A DNA stretch of 64,000 nt from Serripes groenlandicus (taxonomy: Eukaryota; Mollusca; Bivalvia; Cardiida; Cardiidae), in contig JASEVX010000006.1 of NCBI GenBank assembly GCA_031761405.1, forward strand, positions 28,529,627 to 28,593,626. Reading direction: 5' to 3'. Under the pieces are notes generated by a model. It had not been told where the DNA came from. It was given only the letters and a program-made list of their open reading frames with translations, and did not search any database. The position numbers and the translations under genes were made by a program. Positions 20,761 through 31,742 of this stretch are shown here, piece by piece (positions within the stretch are counted from its first letter, which is position 1; each line of letters opens with the position of its first letter).

Positions 20761-20977
20761 ATAACCGAACCCTTCCTCACATGCTAACGCATTTTGACCT
20801 AGCTGCAGCAGACGACTGTTGAAAACACTGTGGCAAAAGAAGAAATTGCTCATTATGAACAATCTCTCTTTTTTCCGCAATGTTTTCAACTCTATTAAAT
20901 ACATACAATTTCACTTCATGAGCTATAGATATGCCTAGATGCTTTCTGCAGATGTGTCAATATGTGGGAAAGGGTAA
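20761..20977. mobile_element. MITE-A copy, diverged
   Basis: Left ccgaacccttcctcacatgc, then gctgcagcagacgactgttg, gaaattgctcattatgaaca, gcaatgttttcaactctatt; right tatgtgggaaagggtaac. The left and right flanks are both TAAC-like. Confidence 0.7.
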
Positions 20978-21206
20978 CGTATAAAGGTATGCGTTTCTGG
21001 AACTAAGCGAGTGACTTGGTGCAATAACCTCCGTTATGAGGCGATCTTCATTGATTTGCCCTTTCTATTTATGATTATGTAAAGAAACTACAAGGTTTCC
21101 CACTTTGATATTAATTGACAATTCACATGCGCATGAACTACTTTGTTAAGAATGACGCGCGATGGACCGATTCACTTGTAAGCAAGATTCATCCACTCAA
21201 AACATT

Positions 21207-21255
21207 TAACAATTCTGCAGCAGACGACCTAAACAAAACATATTGCAATTCCAGA
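21207..21255. mobile_element. MITE-A end fragment
   Basis: AATTCTGCAGCAGACGACCT matches the inner part of the right arm; nothing further of the element is clear. Confidence 0.4.
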
Positions 21256-21317
21256 GGACTAAATAAGGAGGAGTAAAAAGGCATTTCTTCCATATTATCT
21301 CTGTTAGCCCTCATTAA

Positions 21318-21390
21318 AAACCTAAGTTGTGGGTACTTAAAACAATCGTCTCACTGAGACGATTATTTTGAGTACCCACAACATAGGTTT
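21318..21390. repeat. 73-bp inverted repeat (hairpin element)
   Basis: AAACCTAAGTTGTGGGTACT at 21318-21337 pairs with AGTACCCACAACATAGGTTT at 21371-21390. The inner arms caatcgtctcac / tgagacgatt continue the stem almost to the centre. Longer and more perfect than chance allows; probably a tiny foldback element. No second copy seen here. Confidence 0.8.
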
Positions 21391-21487
21391 CGGGGTTCAA
21401 ATAAGGATTTTGGGGTAAGAAAAACGCTCGTTATCTAGAGATCTGAATTCTCTATACTTATTGAGTTGAATATATTGTAACCAAAAG

Positions 21488-21580
21488 GGAAATTCCTCAT
21501 AATGAACAATATCTCATTTCGCGACAATATTTTTAGTTTGCGTCAGGCCTGTCAAAAGGCGTCTGCTTGTGAGAACAAGT
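21488..21580. mobile_element. MITE-A internal fragment
   Basis: ggaaattcctcataatgaac, aatatctcatttcgcgacaa, then gtcaaaaggcgtctgcttgt follow the MITE-A centre and right inner arm in a diverged form. Confidence 0.45.
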
Positions 21581-22495
21581 AAAAGTATAGGTTCCATTTA
21601 ACAGAAACACACCGATTTATATTTCTTATTTCAGTTCTAACACAAATAAAATACTTCAATGATGAAAGAGGGATTATTTTCATGGGAAAATCTACAACAT
21701 ATCATCGTTGGCAATTAGGTGGTCTTTAATCTGAACATCAAAATTAGGATATATTCTCCGGTAGGTGTATGGTCATATTGTTTCACTATAAATGAAAGTA
21801 TTCACTTGGTGCTCGAAAGACATGTTTCCTTAATAAGTTGATAGATTAACAGTACGCTGTAAGTGAGGATCAGTAATATTGAACTGGTTCCTCGATGAAG
21901 CAACTTATATGACAAAGGGCAGAGGCTGATCTCTCCCTGCTTTTGATTGGACGTTTCAAACTGTCAAATTATCAAACTACCGATTGTGTTTTTTCGAAGT
22001 TAGATTATGGTAAAAGTGACATGTTAAGAAAAACTAGCTATAATTAGATTAAACCTGCTAGGTTTTTGTGTATTGAGATCGCTTTAAATGGAGATTTCCA
22101 CACAGGGTATGGAAACTTTTCTGATGTCTCGGAAATCCCCTTTGCAGAATTCTCCTCGTTTTGATTAGCCTTGACCGATCCCTATTTATACTTGCTATAG
22201 CGTGATATCAGGGGAGGTAACCGATCTATGTTGAAACTTTTAATTCATGGATCGATTCACATGAATTATCAGGCAGTGTTTGTATGCAAATTATAGTTGA
22301 CATGCCATTAAAAATCTATAACTGGTTGTTTTCTCCTAAAGCAACGATGCAATAGTTAAGTAGGTTCTTGGGAAGCCATCATTTTCAGCTAAATAACATT
22401 TGATGAATTGATTTTAGTTTAACGCCGATTTCACCCACACAACAGACAGTTTCTCTACATAGATAGTAAGACCAGTGCCAGAAGACGATTTACCT
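21581..22495. other. Unassigned sequence
   Basis: About 0.9 kb without recognised repeats or exons. Confidence 0.35.
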
Positions 22496-22496
22496 G

Positions 22497-22584
22497 GTCG
22501 AATTTGTTCAACGTTGGAAAGAATGTTCGCGGAGCTGAGGTTTCTACTCATAACCCTTGGGTTCACAACCCGCGTCGCTACCGA
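22497..22584 (-). mobile_element. SINE-1 head fragment, minus strand
   Basis: ttggaaagaatgttcgcgga, gctgaggtttctactcataa, cccttgggttcacaacccgc and gtcgctaccgag correspond to the tRNA-like head and the start of the body of SINE-1. The body beyond is absent. Confidence 0.6.
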
Positions 22585-23045
22585 GTCCTCGGAAGCTTAA
22601 TATAAATCAAGAACGGAACTATGCTCCATATTTTCACTGGATGCATTCGTAAAGTTTAGGTAGCTTAAATAATATCATTTCTCCGAAAAGATAAACAATC
22701 AAAGTCTATCAAATTCAGCAAATTTAGCGATAGCACATCAGGAGAAATCTTAAATTTGCTTCATATGACTGTTGTTATTTCTCTTCTGAAAATGTAACCA
22801 GTTGCATTTTATGTTGTAAAACTACCAGTATGCTATTATCAACGCGGTTATCAAAAGCACAGACTGAGAATAATCCCGAAAAAATACGATCTACGTACAG
22901 CGGAATGGCTGATCGAAGCTTCAAAAGAGGTTAAAATCGCGTGAAACATTCTCATTATTCCATCCCTTCTATTGAACTCTTATTCACAACGGTTGTGGTG
23001 TAAAGATTGGGTGGTCTTGATGAATATGAACTAGTGTCGATTCAT
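22585..23045. other. Unassigned sequence
   Basis: No feature recognised. Confidence 0.35.
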
Positions 23046-23131
23046 ATATCGTGGACTTCATGCACAACGGAGGTAACTACATCTTATCACAATATGTAGT
23101 TACAACCGTTTTGCATGAATCCATCGATATG
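23046..23131. mobile_element. 86-bp hairpin element related to MITE-C ends
   Basis: ATATCGTGGACTTCATGCAC and the inverse gcatgaatccatcgatat flank aacggaggtaactacat / atgtagttacaaccgttt. The ends echo MITE-C (tcga…gg…aacgg…gtaact) but differ in detail, and the central core of MITE-C is missing. It could be a short relative using the same transposase. Confidence 0.6.
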
Positions 23132-23680
23132 TCCCCTAGTTTCAAGCACGGTGTTATATAAGGTTCAAATCAGTGTTAGAAATGTTTTACACAATATTTC
23201 ATGTTTTAAGCTACAAATGTGCACCGAAAACGAGAACAAACTGCTTGTGTATCCGTCAGACACGGCACTTTGTTTAAAGGACAGTCACGTGTCTATCTAT
23301 AGGGGCATGGCACGCTTATAAATAATCAAAGCGCTGAAAGCGCTGATGGTATAGGGGCATATGTAAGTTGAAAATATATGGCATAGATAATATGGACAAA
23401 CATTGTTGAAAAAATAAACAATGACCTTTAAAACAAACCAAACCAAAAATGTGTGAAGCAACACATACTGCCTGCCAATAACATATACCTTATTTATCAA
23501 AGTGTTATCTTTTTCTTGTATAAACAAAATAAATCAGGAAGGACAAAGGATTGACAAAAAAAAAAACGAGCAGCGACCCTTAATTAAACTATTTCCAGTT
23601 CAGAAATCACTAAAGATCCACAATGTATATTGTAATCATGCTGATATTTGTTTAAGACAATCGAAAGCATGCTAGAGTTG
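23132..23680. other. Unassigned sequence
   Basis: Two overlapping short frames, one on each strand (23115-23321, 23297-23527), have no recognised motif. Confidence 0.35.
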
Positions 23681-23684
23681 TGTT

Positions 23685-24440
23685 TCTTTTTGCACTGCAC
23701 ATCTGTAGCTCTGAGTTCCCTATACACCAATTGATACATTGGACATCTATTGCGACAATAACCGAAGAAATAGAAAAATGAGTTTACACCTGAAAAACCA
23801 GATCAGATTTGTTCAAAATATTGTATCGATCTCCTAATCCCAATGTATACGTGTGACGACTTTGAAATGGATCCGCGAAACAGAAACAAAGTTTTGACCC
23901 ATTAATGCAAACCGTAACGGACAGACGGACGGATGGATGAACACAAAGACGGACAGACAGTCAGTCGCTCCGGAAAAAGTACACAGCTTGGGTAAGCACT
24001 CACTGACGAACAACGGCATTTCACAGAACGCATGTGTTGCATGCGAAAGTCATATAATAAGTGAGAACATGGAAATACAAAAATATACACACTCCAAACG
24101 CAGCATGCTTAAGTTATGGTAATGGTGCACTGCAAATCTGTAGGTCATAAGTTACCTACAAACCAAATTTGAAATGGATACAATGGAAATTAATTGAGAC
24201 AATCGCTGAACTAAATAAGGAAAAATGGAGAGAACTAAAATAAACAGACCAGAGTTATGTACCTAGTACTTTGCCGTTCTCCTGATCACACGGTATAAGT
24301 GTGACCACTTTGAAATAAATATGCCATACAGTAACAACGTGTTGACCAATACATGCAATCCATGACGGACGGACGAATGCACATTCAGGCAGACAGCCGG
24401 CCGGACGCCGGATTATACCTCCAAGCTTTACAGACAGAGA
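23685..24440. repeat. ~430-bp direct repeat, two diverged units with GGACGG tails
   Basis: Unit 1 (from about 23690) and unit 2 (from about 24125) share, in order, tgcactgca(a/c)atctgta, acaatcg/ataaccgaa, tcctaatccc / tcctgatcac, gtgtgac(g/c)actttgaaat, a tgacc..ta..atgcaa..c stretch and a gacggacgga tail. Mollusc ~150-400-bp tandem elements commonly end this way. Short frames across them are chance. Confidence 0.6.
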
Positions 24441-25010
24441 CAACTCATAAAGTATTGATTACAGAAGACTGGTTAGATGCGTCTCCGAAACGGGACCGTA
24501 CAAAGTTAATTTACAAAAACCTATTTAGACTACGTTTCTAGTTTGTTTGTCAACAGATACATCTAGGACTAGATTACACGTTGACGGATGTTGAGTCTTC
24601 AGTTAACGCAAATGCATATATTATAAATTTTGTCCCAAAATCGCTAGATGCGCCTCAATTATAAAATAAACAAGACATGGAAATTCCATGAAACCAGGTA
24701 ATTCAAGTAACATCTATTGATGAATAATCATAATTACTTTGTCAATTAAAAATATCACAATTTTATCTAACAAATATCAGTTCAATACAGTCAATCGTTT
24801 GTTGATGGCCTCATTTATAAAGAACATATAATAGATAACAGATATTAAGCAACCTTTTGTTGTAAGCAGCCACATTTTAGGATCCCTAATGCCAGGTTGA
24901 TAATCAGTGATCTGCCTTAACCCTTTACTTGATAGTAACGCGTTTATGCCTTTGCAAACAGACCAGATCCAGGGCCCGAGGTTATGAAACTTAGTCATAT
25001 CTATGCTATA
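24441..25010. other. Unassigned AT-rich sequence
   Basis: No family recognised before the tandem array that starts near 25020. Confidence 0.35.
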
Positions 25011-25014
25011 TTCT

Positions 25015-25850
25015 TTTAAATTGCCAAGTTATTTAATATGGAGCATATTTGCGCGAAGTTATTTGAAAATATCTATTTGCATGGTAAAGTTATGGTCTGA
25101 ACAAAAAAAGTTCAAGTAAAGTATATTTTCTGTCACTGTGACCTTGACCTGGAAGCTAAAGACCTTGACCTGGAAGCTAAACACATACATTGTGCATATG
25201 ACACAGCGTCTTGATATGGTGTATATCTGTTCCAAGCTATTTGAAAATATCTCTATGGATGAAAAAGTTATTGTCCGGACAAGAAAAGTTCAACTGATGT
25301 CTATTTGTTGTCACTGTGACCTTGACCTTGAAGCTATAGACAAAAGATTTGCATTCGACACAACATATTGATATAGTTCATATTTGTGCCAAGTTATTTG
25401 AAAATATCTCTATGCATGACACATGCATTTTGCACATCGTCTTGATGTGGTGCATGTTTGTGCCAAGTTATTTGAAAATATCTCTATGCATGACAAAGTT
25501 ATGGTCCGGACAAGAAAAGTTAAATTAAAGTATATTTCTTATCACTGTGACCTTGACCTTGAATCTACAGAATTTGGTTTTGCATTTGGCACATCGTCTT
25601 GATATGGTGCATGTTTGTGCCAAGTTATTTGAAAATATCTCTATGCATGACAAAGTTATGGTCCGGACAAGAAAAGTTAAATTAAAGTATATTTCTTATC
25701 ACTGTGACCTTGACCTTGAATCTACAGATTTTTTTTTTGCATTTGGCACATCGTCTTGATATGGTGCATGTTTGTGCCAAGTTATTTAAAAATATCTCTA
25801 TGCATGGCAAAGGTATGGTCCGAACAAGGAAAACCTGGTTAATAATGACC
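25015..25850. repeat. ~155-bp tandem units with TGACCTTGACCT
   Basis: About five units, the last two nearly identical. The unit order is ttgatatggtgcatgtttgt, gccaagttatttgaaaatat, ctctatgcatgacaaagtta, tggtccggacaagaaaagtt, then tcactgtgaccttgaccttg. The middle unit near 25380-25440 is shortened by about 70 bp. Each full unit carries one or two TGACCTTGACC motifs (reverse GGTCAAGGTCA). Several ~65-75-codon frames result from the repetition. Confidence 0.85.
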
Positions 25851-25881
25851 TTGCGGTTATAACTCGTGTGTATGTTGACAT

Positions 25882-26106
25882 TTTCGGCCAAATTTCTTTC
25901 CGACGTTTGATAAAAGTCAATGCGACATGCGTCATTCGTCTTTCACAATAGTCTATGTGGAAAAGCAGCCAGTTGCTTGGGAAGATTGTTGTGTGGAGTA
26001 CTGGTGTGAGAAAACCAGGAAAAAACATGAGTAGGTGAACTGGCCGCCGTGATATGACTGAGAAATTGTTAAAAACGGCGTTAAACCCCAATCAATCAAT
26101 CAATCA
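25882..26106 (+). mobile_element. SINE-1, plus strand, ending in (CAAT)n
   Basis: Begins within the body at ttcggccaaatttctttccg, then acgtttgataaaagtcaatg, cgtcattcgtctttcac, gtggaaaagcagccagttgc, gtactggtgtgagaaaacc, gtgaactggccgccgtgata, aacggcgttaaaccccaatc and four CAAT units. Missing ccaatgggct relative to the 4361 copy. The tRNA head is absent. Confidence 0.85.
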
Positions 26107-26119
26107 AGTCTGCATCTAA

Positions 26120-26255
26120 GCAAATAATCCAAATGGGAAGTGTTTTACAGAAGTTTCTTGACACCTATGATTAACTAGTGAACGGTGCAGCTCCAGACAT
26201 ATACTGGTCGCAAATATCTTACGGTTTCGTTTGGCAGAGCCCCGCTCAGATGCAC
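26120..26255. repeat. Dispersed repeat E, copy 2
   Basis: gtttcttgacacctatgatt, aactagtgaacggtgcag, tactggtcgcaaatatctta and cggtttcgtttggcagagc align to the segments at 2290 and 37115. Confidence 0.45.
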
Positions 26256-26344
26256 TTGTGGGTTTGGGCGAAAGCATAATATTGACTTACCCTGGTCCCA
26301 TTTGCCATATGGCTTTCTTTTCAATGAGCTCAGGTAATATGAGC

Positions 26345-26430
26345 TTTAGCTGTGTCTGGCAGTTACGGTCTGAATACATCTGCGTACAGTGCAGACTTAC
26401 CAGGATATTCACTGTCCGTCGACATGTATT
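26345..26430. repeat. Short dispersed palindrome F, copy 1
   Basis: tacatctgcgtacagtgcag, acttaccaggatattcactg and tccgtcgacatgtattttag parallel 57640-57715. The arms tacagtg…cactg are inverted. Confidence 0.45.
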
Positions 26431-27210
26431 TTAGTCCTACGTATATATTTTGACAAAAGACTAGATCTGTTACCCAATTAGCCTTACGCCAAGTAACCTT
26501 TATATTATCCAGTAACGCAGAGACAACGAGACAACGTTTGTTTCATGGCATTAACCAATCAGTGAGTCAGAAGAAGAAATTTGCCCTAGGTGTGGCGGAC
26601 GACGCGTCGAAAGTAGGTCCATCACGATAGCAAAATAGTTCCCGAGTAAGATCAAAGTTCCCAATTCCCGGAAGTATTGTAATCGTGTTTCCAAACAGTC
26701 TGAACTGAATTGCATGATCGACAGTTTATAGGTGTGCGCAATACAAGTGTTTGACGTGTTACTGTTGACGTTCATGCAGTTCAGTATCGTTCTCCGGTGC
26801 TTGCTACTCATTTATAAATAAATTTCAAAGACTTCGACATAAGTTTTTAAGCACACCTGTTTAGCGTCCCAGAATTCGTATTTCGTGTCCTTTATTAGTC
26901 TTTTATATCTTGATATTATGCTATATGGAGATGAATTCTGTAATATGTCATACTATGGCTAATTTAAGGTCAACTCTAAACACAGAATTTGTCGTTGCCT
27001 TAATAACGGAATATCGTACACAAAACGTATATCGGCGTCGAATAACAAATTACTATAGCAAAAGTCAAAAGCACAGACAGAAAGAAAAATAGATCCTTGA
27101 GTGTCACCCGAAACCAGGCGATATGAAAATGGAAGTCATAATTTGGCTTTTTGATATAAGGGAAACTGTTACTCAAATAGCTATCGTTTAAATAGATACT
27201 TAACCCTTAT
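26431..27210. other. Unassigned sequence
   Basis: An 86-codon minus frame at 26551-26811 shows no recognisable motif. The stretch near 26470-26530 faintly resembles 5990-6040. Confidence 0.35.
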
Positions 27211-27352
27211 CGTAGGGTAGTTGAGTGCCCTCGGACAAAACACATTTCCTAGTCTATTACTGGCTTGATTACCCAGGGATAGGGAATAAGTAAATTGTCG
27301 CCGTGATATAACTGAAATATTTTTGACAAATGGCGTAAAACTCCAATAAAAC
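27211..27352 (+). mobile_element. SINE-2 body, plus strand
   Basis: gtagttgagtgccctcggac, catttcctagtctattactg, gcttgattacccagggatag, gtcgccgtgatataactgaa and atggcgtaaaactccaataa. It has the single-copy version of the segment that is expanded at 19566. Confidence 0.75.
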
Positions 27353-28000
27353 AATGAAACAAAAGTGTGTGAACAATGCAGACTGCAATAAAAAAAAAAA
27401 ACATGTCGTAATTTTTGTCCTATGGTTGGTTCTTGCTGTGACACAATAATTAAATATATAAATAAATGTGTTTCATATAATTACGTTTACGTACACCAAA
27501 GAAAGACAATGGCATCTTTCTAGTCTTATAGTATTTCAAGAGAAATTTGTTATTTTGTATTCGCTTCAATGTACAGCTATTAAACGTGCATTATTTTACG
27601 ATTGCAGCTGCATATTCGAGGCGAAAACTGTAGTAAAGTTTTCGAGCTTAACAAGACAATTATCTTGACAATGACAGATTTTGTTAAACATTTAAGAATG
27701 ACAGAAGTGACGGACAAACTTTCAACTCTCTGCTTAACGTTGGATTGCACAGAAGGAGAATCAGTTGCACAATATAATTGAAAAGAAAACATGTATGTTT
27801 AAACAATACTTAACTTCACTTCTTATGGACTAAAGTGGCGTCGACTAAGGCATTATCAAGGATAAGTACTTATTTTCACGCCATATTAATGCTTGAGTGT
27901 GTGCGCACTGCATGCATATTACATGTAATTTGGTAATGTTTATGTGCTTAGAACATGAACAAGTCAATGAGTTAACAGGGTGCAGCAAACTATTCTATAT
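27353..28000. other. Unassigned AT-rich sequence
   Basis: No family or exon recognised. Short frames on both strands near 27468-27792 are unsupported. Confidence 0.35.
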
Positions 28001-28002
28001 AG

Positions 28003-28210
28003 GTTTGTTTTATTGGGGTTTAACGCTATTTTAAACATTAATTCAGCTATATCGCGGTGACAGTTCACTTGTTCGTGATCAGTGGGTAAGTACAGGGCTA
28101 GGCATTGTGCCTTGCCAAAGGACACTCCGCGATGACTGCTGCGACGGGGATCGAACTAGGGACGCCCGGTTCAGAATCCCCAACACTAACCAGTCTGCCA
28201 CGGCGGACTA
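28003..28210 (-). mobile_element. SINE with tRNA-like head, minus strand
   Basis: ttttattggggtttaacgct, cagctatatcgcggtgacag, ttcacttgttcgtgatcagt, gccttgccaaaggacactcc and the head gggatcgaactagggacgcc (reverse of a B box) and cagtctgccacggcggac. Related to the fragment at 63503. Nearly full length. Confidence 0.75.
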
Positions 28211-28324
28211 TCCCTTAGTACATTTCCGTATTTTAAGTAGATGTTTTCAAAGCCGCGAATTTGTTGTATATGGGGAAGTGGGAACAAATAAGAACGGCTT
28301 GCGAAATAGGTTAACACTATTACT

Positions 28325-28580
28325 ATATCGAGGGCTTGGTGTGAAAGGGTTGTAACTAAAAAACCTATTTTGAAAACCCTGGTTTAGGGGCAATTTTGAC
28401 CCCTTTGTAAACAATGCAAATTTGGGTGCCATTGCTCAGAACGAGCAATGGCACCTAAATTTCCATTGTTTACCAAGTAAAATGATTTAACTCTTTTAAA
28501 GATTTTATGGCGAGGTGATTAACCTTGGTAAAAAAATACCAATTTTAGTTACAACCGTTTCACGCCAAGCCCTCGATATA
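28325..28580 (-). mobile_element. MITE-C copy, full length
   Basis: TATCGAGGGCTTGGTGTGAA to TTCACGCCAAGCCCTCGATA, TA on both sides, central hairpin gtgccattgctcagaacgag + caatggcac. The next element starts directly after it. Confidence 0.85.
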
Positions 28581-28830
28581 TGGTTCGAGCCGATAACGAT
28601 GACCGAGTTCGCATCCCGTCTTGGCTATTGATTCTTTCCGATAATTGACAGATATCATTGTTACCAGCATCATTATCCTTCCGCCAATGAAATAAAAAGT
28701 ATATACGGAAATAAATCAAGCTGCCTAGGAAAAATGTTTTGTGGAAAAACCAGCAATTACTCGTAAGATGAAGATACCGCCGTGATATAACTAGAATACC
28801 ATTGAAAATGCCGTTAAACTTCAAATAGCT
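28581..28830 (+). mobile_element. SINE-like element, plus strand, diverged
   Basis: A head-like gagttcgcatcccgtcttgg near 28605 is followed by a body with ccgataattgacagatatca, ccttccgccaatgaaataaa, ggaaaaaccagcaattactc, accgccgtgatataactaga and aatgccgttaaacttcaa. The order fits SINE-1, with high divergence. Confidence 0.55.
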
Positions 28831-28974
28831 AATCTGTCTTTAAAACTGTATGAGTAAAATTCCATGCTGCAAACTCTTGCTTTACTAATATGATCACTTT
28901 CAAAATAAATCTAAGTATTTTTAGCATGTATACCAAAAATAGATGGTGAAATAATCCTTTTAACGGTTAAAAGG

Positions 28975-29200
28975 TTATACCTTTCGCACATGCAGACGCT
29001 TTCTGATGGCTCTGAAGCAGACGACATTTGAAAACATTGTGGCCAGCGGAAAAAAATGCTCATGAAGAGCATTTTCTCCTTTTGCTACAATTTTCAATCT
29101 TGTTCAATAATTGTTGTGTCGTTCAAAAAGAAATTCATTTCTTTTACGAAATTACTTCAAAATCATCTGCTGCAGATTGTTTGTACCTGGGACAGGGTTA
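28975..29200 (+). mobile_element. MITE-A copy flanked by TTA
   Basis: TTATACCTTTCGCACATGCA to acctgggacagggTTA, with atgctcatgaagagcatttt as the centre. The base after TTA differs between the two flanks (T and G), so this copy favours a 3-bp or shorter duplication. Confidence 0.75.
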
Positions 29201-29332
29201 GATCAATATGAGCCACGTCTTGCGTCTTTGGGTGTCACGGACTCACATATTTAGTATCATTAACGCTACAGTCCTGTAAAATCAAGGTCTAGAATTCTAT
29301 TTTTGCGCTGGCATTTATCCCAGTTAACTCTT

Positions 29333-29531
29333 TCAACGCCGAATTTACTAAAAAAGACATCCATTTTCAAAATAGGGAAAATCTATTTTTAATAAGAAGT
29401 GTTATATAGTTTGATAATACAAAGTCAACCAGTGCTGATTTCAGGTGAGACAGCTCGTCACGAGCTGACTCACCTGAATCGGTATTGTTTTGAAAAACCT
29501 CAATATTAGCATTAGCGCTGAAAGAGTTAAG
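29333..29531. mobile_element. MITE-D copy
   Basis: Ends TTAACTCTTTCAACGCCG and GCGCTGAAAGAGTTAA are inverted. Inside is a palindrome ttcaggtgagacagctcg / cgagctgactcacctgaa around TCA. The second copy is at 39020-39198. No coding capacity. Confidence 0.75.
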
Positions 29532-30084
29532 ACAGTATGCACAGGCACAACTTAGTTCTCACTGTATGCAGATTCCATTAGACCCAAAATGGCTAGACCC
29601 GGATCATTTATGTACATATTTAAAAAAAAAATGGGTATACAAAGTAGGAAATGCCTATGGCATAACACGCGGTGCTTTTGTTCTGAAAAAGGTTTTTTGG
29701 TACATAACTTTCTAGAAAGTGGATGTAAGATTCTCCTTATCTATTCGTTATTCTTTATTAAATAGCTTTAAATTTAGGAGAATCTAAATGTAAACGGCGT
29801 GGAGGAAAGCGATTTTTGTGACCCCCTGGGAAATCATGCGTAATCAAAGGTTTTTGATGATAAGAACAGAACGGCTTGTTGTTTCCTCGGTTCATTACAA
29901 ACAAACGATGGACAACATGAATACACCCAGTAAAACTGATTGCCTATAAAATAGACACTTGATTAACTGTGAAATAAACATTTGATTAACTATAAAACAA
30001 AATCTGATTAAACTATAAAAAAGTAGATTGACCACAGAACTAAATGATTTTCAATACCGGAAAACTCATTATATCCGGATATAT
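29532..30084. other. Unassigned sequence with a small 22-bp triplicate
   Basis: At 29956-30024 ttgattaactgtgaaataaa, ttgattaactataaaacaaa and ctgattaaactataaaaa are three diverged tandem copies. The rest has no recognised feature. Confidence 0.45.
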
Positions 30085-30342
30085 TTGGATACAGTACTCT
30101 TATTACAGTATTTGAATAAAGTACGTTTATTACAGTATTTGAATACAGTACTCTTATTACAGTACTTGAATACAGTACGTTTATTACAGTATTTGAATAC
30201 AGTACTCTTATTACAGTATTTGGATACAGTACTTTTATTACAGTATTTGGATACAGTACCTTTATTACAGTATTTGGATACAGTACTCTTATTACAGTAT
30301 TTGGATACAGTACTTTTATTACAGTATTTGGATACAGTATCA
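30085..30342. repeat. 27-bp tandem repeat, about 9-10 units
   Basis: The unit TATTACAGTATTTGGATACA + gtactct is present with ga/gg and actctt/acgttt/acctta variants. As nine codons it keeps frames open on both strands (113 codons minus, 145 plus). A single related unit, agtacttttattacagtatt, lies at 37298. It abuts the MITE-A copy at 30346. Confidence 0.9.
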
Positions 30343-30345
30343 GTA

Positions 30346-30573
30346 GCAACCTTTTTCCAAATACAACACGCTTTGAAAACCTCTAGGCAAAGATATGGAA
30401 AATTTCTTTTAATGATAGTATCTTATAATTATTGCATACATTTAAAAACAGTTTGGAAAATGTAGAAATACGTGTATCTCACTAAGAACAATTACTCCCT
30501 TTGCCTCAAATGATTTCAAACTCTGCCTGCTGTGGATGCTTCAAATTGTATCTGCACGAGGGAAAGGGTTTAG
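30346..30573. mobile_element. MITE-A copy, diverged
   Basis: Left accttttt ccaaatacaacacg, ctttgaaaacctctaggcaa; right ccctttgcctcaaatgattt, actctgcctgctgtggatgc, tgcacgagggaaagggttta. The central hairpin is not well preserved. Confidence 0.6.
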
Positions 30574-31455
30574 CTAAAATAGTTGGCAGGCCATTAACCG
30601 TAACATTGCATTTTTCAATCTTCTCTGCTACTGAAATGAATTCCACGGCATCGGTTATGGGTATCGTATAATGGACATCATCAATTCGAAGTCTTAAAGT
30701 ACATGTACATTAAACTGAATATAATCAGTTGATTCGTTGATGGAGAAGTGTATTCTGATACCAAATAGTATGACCATACCAAAACTCTGAAAATCATACT
30801 TTTTAATAAATATTGATTTAACACTTTATATTCAAATGCCGACCTGTAGGGATTTTGAAAAAAACAGTCAAACTTGTCTTACACATCCACCCAATATAGA
30901 GCTGAAAACAAATAGTCAATGTTTTTTGATTAATTTTCATGATGCCGCGTAAATACACGATGCCTGCTAATTAGAGGTGACCGCTTACGCAAGTTTGACT
31001 TTATTAAAGTAGCTAAAAAGAATAATTTTGATGCAAAGCATCAAAGACGCCGCGCATGATTTTGAAGCATGACTTAAAGGAAGCAGATGCAGTTCAGTAC
31101 ATTTAAATAACATGTGCTAGTAGACCGGATGTAAATATTTCGAACAAGAAAGCCGAATGTCCCTTTATTTTAAACAGGAAGGCCAAGATATGCCTATATT
31201 GCTCACCTGGCTACCATAGCCTATATAAAAAGGTTACCAAGAGCAGAAAGGGTCAATATTGACGTAGGGATTAAACGTTTTATATGCTACGATCTATGTG
31301 ATATTCAGCATGTGAAGTTTAGTCGTGAAATGACAAGATTAGTCCTGAAACCATTTGGTTTACGGTTTGCTTAACATTCACTGCAACTATAATGTGTCAT
31401 AGAAGCTGAAGTTTGAAATCATCTAACTACATGTAGATCTATTAGATAAACAAGA
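30574..31455. other. Unassigned sequence
   Basis: No recognised repeat or gene in about 0.9 kb. Confidence 0.35.
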
Positions 31456-31459
31456 AACC

Positions 31460-31742
31460 GCTGAAGACGGTAAGGCCGGATTGTCGGCAATTTGACCTTG
31501 AAAATCGACAAACTAAGGTCAAGGTCAAAGTAACAATAGAAATCAATAGAACATGTTACTGGTTACCTTCAGGCAAAGTTTCAAGTTTGCAACCCTTTCT
31601 TGTGCTGAGATTTTGCTTAACCAGAAACTTTAACCATTTTGCCTAACCTAAAACTTTAACCAAAATGTTGACGGACAGACAGACAGACAGACGGACATCG
31701 CCAATCTATAGACCGGAATTGCTTAAGCAATCCGGCCAAAAA
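31460..31742. mobile_element. AGGTCA-containing element with (GACA)n tail
   Basis: GGCCGGATTG near 31475 is the inverse of CAATCCGGCC near 31729. Between them are tgaccttgaaaatcgacaaa, aaggtcaaggtcaaag, ggcaaagtttcaagtttgca, two copies of the actttaacca phrase and gacagacagacagacggaca. This belongs to the common molluscan class of elements with AGGTCA patches and a GACA tail. Confidence 0.6.
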
